A stretch of 64,000 nt of DNA from Cephalopachus bancanus (GCA_027257055.1 JAPVLO010000138.1:3162001-3226000); one strand, 5' to 3'; counted from the first letter of the stretch, positions 44,952 to 54,964 are shown. The notes: generated by a model not told the origin, from the sequence alone. Made by a program: numbers and translations.

Positions 44952-45268
44952 GGCCGGATGCAGTGACTTATGTCTGTAATTCCAGCACTTGGAGAGGTGA
45001 GGTACACAGACTGCTTGAGCCCAGGAGTTTGAGACCAACCTGGGCAACATAGCAAGATCTCGTCTCTACAAAAAATTGAAAAATTATCTGGGCATGGTGG
45101 CACACACCTGTTTTCCCAGCTACTCAGTAAGCTGAGGTGGAAGGATCGCCTGAGCCTGGAAGATAAGGCTGATGTGATTGTTGTGATCATGCCACTACAC
45201 TCCAGCCTGGACAACAGAGTGAGATCCCAACTCAAAAACAAAACAAAACAAAAACAGCAACAAAAAAA
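44952..45268 (+). mobile_element. AluJ-like dimer
   Basis: GGCCGGATGCAGTGACTTAT, CCCAGGAGTTTGAGACCAAC, linker TACAAAAAATTGAAAAATTA, GATCGCCTGAGCCTGGAAGA, and a CAAAACAAAACAAAAACAG tail. This is classical AluJ wording, diverged. The minus frame 44927-45277 is its translation. Confidence 0.9.
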
Positions 45269-46079
45269 TACAAGCAAACTTCACAGAGTTGTACTAAACA
45301 CCAGATGTTGAAAGAGATGCTTTACCAGACTATCCTTCAGCTTTCATCTTCAAGAAACAAATTACAACAAAGAACCAAAATAAAACATAAACCATGGAAG
45401 ACATTGAGTGAGAATGCAGAGCTGTAGATTTCAAAACAGAAGACACATCCAGGGAGAACTTGTCGATACGTTTCTTTACTATCCAGGGCTGCTGCTTCAG
45501 GTGCAGGTGCCGATATGATCTGCTGGTCACTGTGCTTTGCTTTCCTCAATGGACATACACACTCACATTTTTAGGATCCAAGGAAAAGGACAAAGTTGGA
45601 TAAGCCCTTTTAAAGGGCATGGTCGCAGGATAAGCACTGCAGTTAGATACTTCTTCCTGCTAACCCTCGACACAGGATTCTGTATTCTCTTTTGAGGACT
45701 AAGAACATCATAATTCTGGGTTAGAAATGAGACAAAGTCTAAAGCTGAGTTACTTATCTAAGATTAGAAAATGCACTTATCTAATATTAAAGGAAATACT
45801 TATCATTGGATTCTCTTGCCTCACTAAGTGCATTTTGTGAATTGAACATACATAATATGGAATTTGTGTTACCCTTTAATGGCCAATTCAAAGAACAAAA
45901 TCTCATTCATATTAAAAAGTGTACACTTAAGATGGAAATTAAAAGTAATATACCAGAGTCATATGCTACAAATGAATGACATCTTATTAGATTCGTAGAT
46001 CTCTTATTATAGATCAAATAATGAAGTGCAAAGTGGGCATAGCTTCAAAGAAGATGTTAATTAATTTATTTTTCGAAAT
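45269..46079. other. No gene recognised
   Basis: The frames at 45330-45530 and 45337-45549 (minus) have no recognised domain. No repeat assigned. Confidence 0.4.
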
Positions 46080-46560
46080 TCAAAGTTATTATGCTTATTA
46101 AATACACTTCAGACAGAAACAAAAACAAAAATAAAAATTGCCCTTAATTTTATGCCACCAACTAGTGATAATCGTAATCAATACACTGGTGGATATCTTC
46201 CCAAGATGTAACTTTGTGTAGGTAGACATTTAAAAAAAATGATATTACATTATATACAGTCTAATAAAAAAATTTTACTTAACAATATGTGGTCATTTTC
46301 CATGACAAATATCATAATATACTAAATCTTTTATGTCTAATATAAAGTAATAATAACTTAAGATAATTTCCCATTTTTCTATTAGATAGCCAATTTAGTT
46401 ACAAAGACATATTTAATATCACATATTTTAATAAATATTACTTCTTTATGTTTAAAAAAATCCCATATTCCATGAAACATCATTCAGTTTTCATCAATGG
46501 AGACATTCTTTTGTGTCATCAGTTCTTTGCAGTTCATCTGTTTATGAATCTATTACTGGA
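46080..46560 (-). repeat. Possible ancient LINE remnant, antisense (weak)
   Basis: CCACCAACTAGTGATAATCG, GATATCTTCCCAAGATGTA, TTTTACTTAACAATATGTGG, TTTTCCATGACAAATATCAT follow, loosely, an old antisense LINE pattern found widely in mammals. Too decayed to name. Confidence 0.3.
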
Positions 46561-47085
46561 AATTCTGTCCCAAGTCATAAGTATTTATTTACATGACATT
46601 AAGACAATTAGTATATTCTGTTAATCTGCACAGTATAAATATTCATATTATGGCTTTTGAAAGGATATTGTTTACCACAATATTCAACAGGTGATATTGT
46701 GTGATCAGACTCCAGGAATAACTCTTAAATATATGCTAGTATTCTAGAATTATGTAATTTCACTTTCTCTCTTATCTTATTATTTAAATATATACACACA
46801 TAAAATTTACATTGATGAAGGCAATTTCAGACTAATGTCTTCACTCAATCCCTGACATGCTATTCAAGACAAAGGAATTGTGAAAGCACTGATTTAACTA
46901 ATTCATGGCTTTCGAGAGGTCATTTTGGAAAAATGAATTTTTCTTGTATTTGAGCATATAAGTTATAGAAAAGAGGGTAGCAGAGCCTTTTGAAATATGT
47001 ATTTGTAATTTGTTTAACAGAAGCTTTTTATATTTTATAATTAGAAAGAATTTTTAAAAAGATATTGAATCTGAAAGTGATCTTA
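46561..47085. other. No gene recognised
   Basis: AT-rich; nothing assignable. Confidence 0.45.
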
Positions 47086-47100
47086 TTGATTATCTATTCT
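47086..47100. repeat. TSD of young Alu, left copy
   Basis: TTGATTATCTATTCT, identical to 47411-47425. Confidence 0.95.
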
Positions 47101-47410
47101 TATTTTTTTTTTATTTTTTATTTTTTACATATTTTTTTGAGTTGGAGTCTCACTCTGTCGCCCAGACTGGAGTGCAGTGGCTGCTCCCAGCCACCGCAGC
47201 CTCGACCTGCTGGGCTCCGGCGATCCTTCCGCCTCAGCCTTCTAAGTAGCTGGAATTACAGGCATGCACTACCACGCCCGGCTGACTTTTTGATTTATTG
47301 TAGAGATGAGGTCTCGCTGCCCAGACGGGTCTCGAACCCGCGGGCTCAGGCAATCCACTCACCTCAGTCTCCCAAAGGCGCAGGATTACAGGCTGAGCCA
47401 CCGAGCCCGG
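47101..47410 (-). mobile_element. Young tarsier Alu, deletion subfamily
   Basis: GAGTTGGAGTCTCACTCTGT, CCACCGCAGCCTCGACCTGC, GGGCTCCGGCGATCCTTCCG, linker TTTTTGATTTATTGTAGAGA, then GTCTCGCTGCCCAGACGGGT, lacking about six bases (CAAGTT) present in sibling Alus, CAAAGGCGCAGGATTACAGG, and an end at CACCGAGCCCGG. Perfect 15-bp TSD. Many CpG sites are kept, so it is one of the youngest Alus here. The frame 47065-47427 is its translation. Confidence 0.95.
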
Positions 47411-48459
47411 TTGATTATCTATTCTAATCCTTTCATTTTATAAATTAAGAAACGGTGGGACTGAGAGGATAAATGACCCTTGACGTTCCACTGTCATTGA
47501 CAAAGTTCACATTAGACAGGTTCACATTAGAAAGTTCACATTAGACAGGTTCCCTGGTGGACAGTTTATTACTCTTTACTCAATGTCATATTGAGGTATC
47601 CATTTTTATACAAAATTAATTTTTCCTAAACTTGCTCCAGAAATTTAGAGGTACATGCAAAGGCCCATTCTAATAAATTCTACCATCTCACTAAACTCTG
47701 CTTCAGGGTAACATCCACCTACGTTTCTCTTAGGAAATTCCATAACATTGTTTTCTAAGAAAATAAGGACAAAATTATCTTGAGAAATATTCAGCTTTAT
47801 TATCTGCATGGACATGCTTTCTCTGTCCCTACTTCTTTATTTAGGGAAACTTACTTAGATATGGGACAAGCTTACATTTTTTTTCCCTCAATTATTTTAG
47901 CCCCACATATCTCTGGTTTCTGGAAAGACATTCAGTCATTTGATTATTCTACAAACTTTCACTTACTGTGTCAACGGCTACTTTACACTGAGCCTGTGCT
48001 AGGCATAGAGGAAATACAAATAAAAAAATAAAATTTGTGGTAGTCATTAGGACTATCCACAATATTCTATTACTGTTCACCTCCTGACCATTAGATATGA
48101 ATTTCTTATTTGCCTTTCAAAATTTAATTACTGTGCCTGACTCTGCAGAACTTTTATTTCTCTACCATGGAAATATATGCCAAGAGGTAGCCTCTGTCAG
48201 CCTGAACCCCTGAGTGACCACAGCAAACAGAACTGTTCTCCTGGCCAACGCTGGACAAAGAGGATGAGAACATTAAATTACTGGTTAGGGGTTGTTACTA
48301 CAGCTTAACTTATCTTGACAGAAAATTCTTGCTTTCAAGATCCTCTTGATTAACTGGAATAGAGATAATAAAGTCTTTCAACTAGATTCTGAATAGATCT
48401 GTTATAAAAATATGCTCCTATGGGATGGGAAGATTAAGGAAAGAATTTCAAGAGGTTGA
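47411..48459. other. No gene; short direct repeats; MIR-like scrap
   Basis: After the right TSD copy (47411-47425) the sequence resembles an old MIR3-like repeat split by the Alu (TTTCATTTTATAAATTAAGA). GTTCACATTAGA occurs three times in 47505-47550. The frame 47780-48031 has no domain. Confidence 0.4.
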
Positions 48460-48553
48460 TAAGAGATAAGGCTTAGGAGTCCGAGAACCCTGAGTAGAAA
48501 TCTTGATTCTTCTATTTTTTAGCAGTATCTAAGTCATTAAACTTTCTACGCCT
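48460..48553 (+). mobile_element. MIR fragment
   Basis: GATAAGGCTTAGGAGTCCGA, GAGTAGAAATCTTGATTCTT and TAAGTCATTAAACTTTCTAC follow the first half of MIR. It is cut by the MaLR LTR that starts at 48554. Confidence 0.55.
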
Positions 48554-49379
48554 TGTGATACAGTTTGTATATTTGTCCCCCTAAATCTCATGTTGACATG
48601 TGATTCCCAATGGTGGAGGTGGGCTTAGTAGGGGCAGTTTGGGGTCATGGGGTGGATCCCTCGTGAACAGCTTGATGCCTTCCTAGCAGCAAGGAGTGAG
48701 TTCTCTCTCTATTGGTTTCTGGTTATTTTTGTTGTTGTTGACTTTTTGAAAACTATATTCGCATGTGAAGTGGCATCTAAGAGGTAAATAGGGCAGAGCT
48801 GCTAGCAGATTGTAAACAGTTCATTTTCAAAGCCATGTGATTATTTTGGTGATGACAGAAGTCTGTAAATACCACACAGAGATACCTGCTTCCTTTTTTT
48901 TTTTTTGAGTTGGAGTCTTACACTTTCACCCTGGGCTCAGGCAAGCCTTCTGCTTCAGTCTCTCAAGCAGTTAGGACTATAGACACATGCCACCAAGACG
49001 TCTTGGTTATGTTTTCTACTTTTTGTAGAGATGAAGTTTCACTATGTTGCCTAGGCTGGTCTCGAAAGCCTGGGCTCAAGCAACCCTCCCACCTTGGCCT
49101 CCCAAATTGCTGGGATTACAGGCGTGAGCCACTGGGATCTGATTGTTAAAAATAGCCTGGAACCTTTTCCCCTCTCTCTTTCTCCTTCTGTCGCCATGTG
49201 ACATCCCTACTCCCCCTTCATCTTCGCCCACGATTGAAAGTTTCCTGAGGCTCTCACTAGAAGGAGATACTGGGGCCATACTTCTTGTACAGGTTGCAGA
49301 ACCCTGAGCTAAATAAACCTCTTTTATGTATGAATTGCCCAGCCTCAGGTATTTATAACGAGGGAAGACGGACTAGGTA
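48554..49379 (+). mobile_element. MST-type MaLR LTR, interrupted
   Basis: Starts TGTGATACAGTTTGTATATT, ATGGTGGAGGTGGGC, CAAGGAGTGAGTTCTCTCTC. It breaks near 48720 and resumes near 49139 with GATTGTTAAAAATAGCCTGG, CGCCATGTGACATCCCTACT, AGCTAAATAAACCTCTTTTA and an end near AGACGGACTAGGTA. The interruption holds about 170 bp of unassigned DNA (48720-48892) plus an Alu (48893-49136). Confidence 0.85.
48893..49136 (-). mobile_element. Alu inside MST LTR, internally deleted
   Basis: T tail, GAGTTGGAGTCTTACACTTT, then a jump straight to CACCCTGGGCTCAGGCAAGC, so about 50 bases of the right monomer are missing. It continues through linker and left monomer to GGCGTGAGCCACTGGGATC. AluJ-like. The frame 48910-49149 is its translation. 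Confidence 0.85.
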
Positions 49380-49526
49380 CTTTACTTGTCATATTATAGA
49401 ACATGGGTGTTAGTACCATCTATCTCATAGGATGGTTGTCATAATGAGGAACGCTGCCACTGCATGATAAGTTCTCTCTAAAAGGTTGTTGCTATTATTA
49501 CTTTTAATTGTCTAAATCTGTATATG
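49380..49526. other. Short unassigned stretch
   Basis: No gene or repeat recognised. Confidence 0.4.
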
Positions 49527-49802
49527 GGGGCAGGTGTGATGGTTCATGCCTATAATCCCAGCACTTTGGGAGACGGGCAGGAAGATTGTTTGAACCAGCC
49601 TGGACAACATAGCGAGATCTCGTCTCTACAAAAAAATTAAAAAATTTAGCCAGGCATGATGGTGTGCCTGTAGTCCCAGCTACTTGAAAGGCTGAGGTGG
49701 AAGAATTGCCTCTGCCTAGGTATCTGAGGCTGTGGTAAGCTGTGATTGTGTCACTGTACTCCAGCCTGGGTGGCAAAGTGAAGCCCTAAGCTAAAAAAAA
49801 AC
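49527..49802 (+). mobile_element. AluJ-like dimer
   Basis: GGGCAGGTGTGATGGTTCAT, CCCAGCACTTTGGGAGACGG, CGTCTCTACAAAAAAATTAA, GAGGTGGAAGAATTGCCTCT, ACTCCAGCCTGGGTGGCAAA, short A tail. It has a small deletion in the left monomer after GATTGTTTGAA. The minus frame 49504-49776 is its shadow. Confidence 0.9.
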
Positions 49803-49814
49803 AATATATATATT

Positions 49815-50066
49815 ATAAATTCAAAGGTATTCAAGTCACTAAAAGTTTATTTTCTAGCCACAATGGAATTAAACTAAAAATCAATGCGAAAGATCTCCGG
49901 AAAATCCTGAAATAGTTAGAAAATAATAAGATACTTCTTAATAACTCATGGGTTAAAAAAATAGGAAAGCTTTGAAAATATCTTAACTGAATAAAAAAAT
50001 TAAAAAGCAGAATTAATAGGAAAAAATTAAGGAAGTCTGCCTAGGTTATAGACTTTTCAAGTCTCT

Positions 50067-50075
<9 letters not shown>
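49815..50075 (+). repeat. Inverted repeat, left arm (L1 ORF2 sequence, sense)
   Basis: The arm reads as L1 ORF2 in sense (CCACAATGGAATTAAACTAA, AACTCATGGGTTAAAAAAAT) and then TTAAGGAAGTCTGCCTAGGT. Its complement matches 51217-51480 with about 11 substitutions and a few small indels, including 13 extra bases in the right arm: roughly 95% identity by hand. The outer limit falls just after the Alu tail at 49802, and the inner limit at the start of the TG tract. Confidence 0.85.
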
Positions 50076-50077
<2 letters not shown>

Positions 50078-50104
<27 letters not shown>

Positions 50105-50170
50105 CTATAATACACATAAAAACAATATGTATATTATAGATACACACACACGTACTCACACACAGATATG
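50078..50170. repeat. (TG)n tract plus hairpin
   Basis: A TG tract of about 30 bases runs into GTATCTATAATACACAT (to 50117), a 9-base loop AAAAACAAT (50118-50126), and ATGTATATTATAGATACACA (from 50127), followed by CA repeats. The 23-base arms 50095-50117 and 50127-50149 pair with one mismatch, and the flanking TG/CA runs can extend the stem. Confidence 0.85.
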
Positions 50171-51216
50171 CACATACACAATCTATGTGTGGTATAGAAT
50201 GAGTGCTACTGGTTCAACAAGCTCCATTTAAATGATACTCAATAGAATCACAAAAGTTGAGGAGTTGGAAAGTGAGTGAACTGTGATGAGGCATTTCATG
50301 CCAATGCATGTTAGGTGAGGAGACATTATGCACAGGGCACAGGTGAGTGGTAAGAAATGAAACTGGAAAAGTAGGAAAGAGCCCAAGGAAATTGAACCTA
50401 GCTACCACGGTTAGGGAGTAGTGGTTACCCTGAGAGAAGTGGGGAAGCAATAAATGATTTAAGATCAAATTTACATTTTAGAAAGATCCTTAAAGCAGCA
50501 GCACGAAAAGACAAGGATGAGAAGAAAACATGTATTTGGAAACAGAAGTATCTGTAAAGATGTCATGAAGTCTTCCAAGTAAGCCATGTAGGAGTGTACT
50601 ATGCTGATCACAATTCAAACCATGGATGTGTGTGACTTCACAAAGACGGGTGTCTTGAGGTCAAGGCTAAGAATGGAAACCTAGATATCACTGACATTCA
50701 AAGAGCTACATGAAGCGAATGTTCTTGGGGACCACAGAAAAGGGAGCAGAAAGACAGGGACCAGGAAACTTGGCCATCATGGATGCCAAGGTAGGGCAGA
50801 ACTTGAGCAAGAAATGCAGAGTAAGGTAGTATCTTGGGAATCTTTATGTCATTGGGGAGGCAGGAGGTCTTTGTCAATTTGGTGGAAAATTTGGGACTGG
50901 TTGAGGCTAAACACACATTATAAAATATTATTGAGGGAGGGCGATGGTGGTGTGGGAGATAGAATAGGCTGAGTGTAGACTATAATTTTAAGAAGTTTGA
51001 CTAAATTATAGTGGAGAAGAATGTACACAGAGTGAAGACAGTTATTTGTTTTAAAATGAGGGCGACTTGAACATGTGCTCTGAATGAACTCTTACACCCA
51101 GGAATATGGAACTTCTGCCCAAAGTCTTCACTTTAAAAGGATCTCCTCTGGTCTTTTGGCCATGTCTGTACCCAAAGAGAGAAATCTGCAGTCCAAAGAG
51201 ATACACCCTACTGAAA
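50171..51216. other. Spacer of the inverted repeat; no gene
   Basis: Purine-rich unassigned DNA; GATTTAAGATCAAATTTACA and TTTTAGAAAGATCCTTAAAG near 50460 resemble part of the unnamed ancient repeat. The minus frames at 50214-50468 and 50698-50916 have no recognised domain. Confidence 0.4.
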
Positions 51217-51480
51217 GACTTGAAAAATCTATAACCTAGGCAGACTTCCTTAAATTTTTCCTATTAATACTGCTTTCTAATATTGCTTTTTAATTTTTTA
51301 TTCAGTTAAGGTATTTTCAAAGCTTTCTTATTTTTTAACCCATGAGTTATTAAGAAGTGTTTTATTATTTTCTAACTATTTGAGGATTTTCCGGAGATCT
51401 TTAGCATTGATTTTTAGTTTAATTCCATTGTGGCTAGGAAATAAACTTTTAGTGACTTGAATACCTTTGAATTTATGATA
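51217..51480 (-). repeat. Inverted repeat, right arm (L1 ORF2, antisense)
   Basis: Antisense L1 ORF2 sequence (TAGTTTAATTCCATTGTGGC) matching the complement of 49815-50075. Beyond its outer limit the L1 antisense sequence continues (TTTGCACTTGAAAAGAATGT), so this arm is probably the original and the left arm the copy. Confidence 0.85.
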
Positions 51481-51666
51481 ACTTGTTGAATGGTCTATAC
51501 TATGGTTTGGCTTGGTAAATAGTTTGCACTTGAAAAGAATGTGTATTGTGATGTTAGGTGAAGTATTTCATCAATATTCTTTATTTGTATCTTGTATCAT
51601 CAATATTCTTTATTTGTATCTTGTATCTTTTCACATTTATTGCTTAAAGTTGTTCCATAGTTAATT
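51481..51666 (-). mobile_element. Old L1 antisense with 29-bp tandem duplication
   Basis: Continues the L1 sequence of the right arm. A 29-base unit beginning ATCAATATTCTTTATTTG is perfectly duplicated head to tail at 51570-51598 and 51599-51627. Confidence 0.7.
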
Positions 51667-51680
51667 GAAGCTCTTCAATT
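51667..51680. repeat. TSD of mini-L1, left copy
   Basis: GAAGCTCTTCAATT, matching GAGGCTCTTTAATT at 53021-53034 with two mismatches. Confidence 0.65.
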
Positions 51681-53020
51681 AAATTTTTTTAATATTAATA
51701 CATAATATTTATACATATTTGTGGGGTACACCTGATATTTTCTTTCTTTTTTTTTTTTGAGTTGGAGTCTCACTCTGTCACCCAGTCTGGAGAGCAGTGG
51801 CCGCTCCTGGCCACCGCAGCCTCGACCTGCTGGGCTCCGGCGATCCTTCCGCCTCAGCCTTCCGAGTAGCCGGAATTACGGGCATGCACTACCACGCCCG
51901 GCTGATTTTTTGATTTCTTGTAGAGATGAAGTCTCGCTGCCCAGGCGGGTCTCGAACCTGCGGGCTCAGGCAATCCACTCACCTCAGCCTCCCAAAGGCA
52001 CGGGATTACAGGCTGAGCCACTGAACCCGGCGATATTTTCATATAAGCATACGAGTAATTATCAGTCAGGGTTACTAGGATTTCATCACCTTAAGCATTT
52101 TAAGTTATTTCTTTGTGTTAGGAATATTCCAATGCCACTTTTCTAGTTATTTTGAAATAAGGTTACTTCATTTAGCCTTTGGTAAATTCTGCTGGGACTG
52201 GGTCCATCCCACCAGGGCAGCAGATGTTCTGGCCCAGGTGGGTCTGGAAATGCATCCCGCAGCAAAGGCCTGGAGTTGGGGGCTTCAGGTATCTATGTGA
52301 TGCTTTATTTTACTTGACTGAGTTGGCACCCAAGTTGCAAGACAAAGTCCTCTGTACTCCTCCCTCTCTTTCTGCCAAGCAAAAGGATTCTTTCTCTGTA
52401 CTGCACTGTCTGGAGTTGGGGAGAGGTGATACCTGCACTTCTAGGCCACTGCAGCTGGTATCTCACTGGGTCACAGCCTCCAAGACCGGTGCAGCCAGCA
52501 CCAGGGCTTGCCTGAAGACTGCAGTCTTTGTGCCCCGACTGCCACTCACATTTATTTGGGATCCCGGGTCACTTTAGTCAGCCAGTAGTGAAGCCAGCTG
52601 GGACTGGATTTTCAGGTGCTGAGGTAGAGGATTCCCCTCTGACCCCAGAGATAGTCTAAATCCTCCCTCTGTGGGTGCCAGTGAAATTCTGCCCTGTGCT
52701 GTGTTCCACTGCAACAGGACAGCACTGAGTTCCAGGGCAAAGGTCCACACTCACTTGGCTCTCCTTACCCACAGCACAGAGATCCTCCTCCTGATCTGCA
52801 CTGCCTGAAAGTGTAGGTGGATACGGGGTGGTATACGCCATGCCAGACTGTTTTTTAACCCTCCTCAATGCCTCTTTCCTTTGTCCTTTGTATTATATTA
52901 AAATTATGTACTCTGACGCTCACCTGGTTTTTTGGTTCTTTCTTGATCAATGTGGTGTTCCTGTGAGGGGGTGATTGCTGGAGGGTTTTATTTGTTCATC
53001 TTGTTCTGCCTCTTGACTTT
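51681..53020 (-). mobile_element. Mini-L1: 5' UTR joined to 3' UTR, ORFs absent
   Basis: Left part (to about 52165, excluding the nested Alu) is antisense L1 3' UTR: TTTGTGGGGTACACCTGATA, ATCACCTTAAGCATTTTAAG, TAGGAATATTCCAATGCCAC. Right part (about 52170-53020) is GC-richer and ends GTTCCTGTGAGGGGGTGATT, GCTGGAGGGTTTTATTTG, TCTTGTTCTGCCTCTTG, the antisense of a L1PB/L1MA-type 5' end (sense start AGGCAGAACAAGATGAAC). Both parts face the same way and lie inside one TSD. Without the Alu it is about 1.04 kb against about 6 kb for a complete element; ORF1 and ORF2 are absent. The frames at 52179-52577 and 52656-52868 are 5' UTR translations. Confidence 0.7.
51743..52031 (-). mobile_element. Young tarsier Alu, deletion subfamily, nested
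   Basis: GAGTTGGAGTCTCACTCTGT, CCGCTCCTGGCCACCGCAGC, GGGCTCCGGCGATCCTTCCG, TCTCGCTGCCCAGGCGGGTC (the same six-base deletion as at 47101), CAAAGGCACGGGATTACAGG, and an end at CCACTGAACCCGGC. TSD GATATTTTC at 51734-51742 and 52032-52040 (9 bp, perfect), lying in the L1 3' UTR. The frame 51757-52146 is its translation. Confidence 0.95.
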
Positions 53021-53034
53021 GAGGCTCTTTAATT
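53021..53034. repeat. TSD of mini-L1, right copy
   Basis: GAGGCTCTTTAATT; see 51667-51680. Confidence 0.65.
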
Positions 53035-54420
53035 TTTAAAATGTGTTTCCCTTTCTGTGCTTATTTGAAATATTTTGTGTAATTGCATTCTCAAGTTTAC
53101 CTATATTTTATTCTGCAATGCCTAATCTACCACTAATCCCACTCAGTGTATGCTTCTCAGTCATTATTGTTTTCATTTCAAGAAATTAAATTTGTGTCTT
53201 TTAAAAAAATATCTTTCATGTCCGTTAGTATAACCATTTTGGTATCTTCTAATCTCTGTGTTATTTCCGGGTCAATTTCATTTGATTGATTATTTGCTTC
53301 TTGCTTTTTTTATGTTTGGTAATATTTGATTTCCATATTTCACAGATGTCGACTGGATGCTATGCAGTATGAATTTTACCTTTTTGGATGCTGGATATGT
53401 CTTGCTTTTTTTTTTTTTTTTTTGAGTTGGAGTCTCACTCTGTCCCCCAGACTGGAGTGCAGTGGCCGCTCCTGGCCACCGCAGCCTTGACCCGCTGGGC
53501 TCCGGCGATCCTTCCGCCTCAGCTCTCCAAGTTAGCTGGAACTATAGGTATGCACTACCATGCCCAGCTAATTTTTTGATTTATTGTAGAGATGAGGTCT
53601 CACCAAGTTGTCCAGGTGGGTCTCGAACCCGCGGGCTCAGGCAATCCACTCACCTTAGCCTCCCAAGGCGCAGGATTACAGGCTGAGCCACCAAGCCCGG
53701 CTCTTGTATTTTTATAAATATTTCTAGACATCATTTGGTGATGGAGTTAAGTTACTTGGAAACAGTTTAATTCTTTGTTTTTCCTTCTATGACTTGTTCA
53801 CTGGGACCAGTTTAGTACTCAGTCTAGGGTTAAATTTTTCTCCCCCTTGAGGGCAAGACCTTCCTGAGTATTCCACCGAGTTATCTGTAAATGATGAAAG
53901 CTCTTAATATGGCTGGTGGGGAAAGGCATGTTTTATAATCCTGTGATAGTGCTGGGGCATTTTTCCTGATGTTTTCTTCCCCTGGGTTTGGAAAGTTTCC
54001 TTACATACACGCATGGATTTATCTGCACAATACTTGAGAGGATACTATGCGGACTTCCATGCTTCCGTTTCTGTGTAATTCTCTCCTTTCTTAGACTCTG
54101 TCTTGAGAACTCCAGCAGCTTTATTCTCCCTGCACTCTCAACTTTATTCTCCTCAATTCAGGGAATCCACTGAGCTCCTCCTGGTTTATCCTTCCTGAGC
54201 CATGATCTGAGAATAGTCTCAAGAAAGCAAACTATAGAAATTGTAGAGCTCACCTCATTTGTTCTCCGTGTCCCAGGGATCACTGTCATTTGTTGACTGG
54301 TGTCCAACGTCTTGAAACACATTAAAAAAAAAAATCTTTGTTTTTTTTTTAGAGACAGAGTCGCTTCAGGTGGGTTAGTAAATCTAGTCACTGTTACTCC
54401 ATCTTGGGTGGAATCGGAAG
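53035..54420 (-). mobile_element. 5' part of an old L1M-type element, antisense
   Basis: Antisense 5' region of an old L1: CTGCAATGCCTAATCTACCA, TTATTTCCGGGTCAATTTCA, TTAAGTTACTTGGAAACAG, CTCAATTCAGGGAATCCACT, CCAGGGATCACTGTCATTTG, and the very end GTTACTCCATCTTGGGTGGA with AATCGGAAG, the complement of a typical L1M start. It is the host into which the mini-L1 and the Alu at 53406 inserted. The frames at 53988-54173 and 54158-54391 are untranslated-region shadows. Confidence 0.75.
53406..53701 (-). mobile_element. Young tarsier Alu nested in L1M
   Basis: T18 tail, GAGTTGGAGTCTCACTCTGT, CCGCTCCTGGCCACCGCAGC, CACCAAGTTGTCCAGGTGGG (six-base segment present), CAAGGCGCAGGATTACAGG, end CCACCAAGCCCGGC. 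A short TSD TCTTG plus T-rich bases flanks it. It shares the GGCGC-type change with 47101 but not the deletion. The frames 53388-53579 and 53462-53686 are its translations. Confidence 0.92.
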
Positions 54421-54964
54421 ATTCTGTTAGCCTGATTTGTAGCTTTTAAATATTTTAAAAGGTTGAATGTCTCCATTTGTACTATTGCCCTGGGCTCAGC
54501 CAATGTTAGAACAGAACAGATCTAGGAAAATGTGAGGTAGATATATAAAAATATAAGAGAAAAAGGGAAATAATTCGTGTTACGATGAAATGTCAAGGAG
54601 AAGACTTATTATCTCAACATTTTTGCAGAAAGGAGATAACATAGGGTGATTTAAAAAAAAAGATTAAAAGTTGGCAACACACGGTGTCAATATTTAGAAA
54701 TACTGTTGATTGTTGACTTGTAAAAGACTGAACCATGGCAATAGCACAATTGTTTTTTTAAAGGTCTTAAATTTATGATTGTATTAATTCCCAGAGTTTT
54801 ATATATTATTTCCATAAGTTTTCAGCAGTCTTGGTGTGGAGTAGAACAGTTTGTTGGCTAAATTTATCTATGTCTTATGTGGAAAAAAATAATGAAGCAC
54901 AGATTTTAGGAAGGATATGGAAGAAACCAGAAAAAATTAACAATTCGAGGAATAAATGAGTAAA
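54421..54964. other. No gene recognised
   Basis: AT-rich; nothing assignable. Confidence 0.45.

Noticed and set aside
52179..52868. GC-richer stretch with 132- and 70-residue frames, considered as a host exon or CpG island
   Set aside because: CpG is sparse and the right end matches the antisense start of an L1 5' UTR; no splice sites or domain were found.
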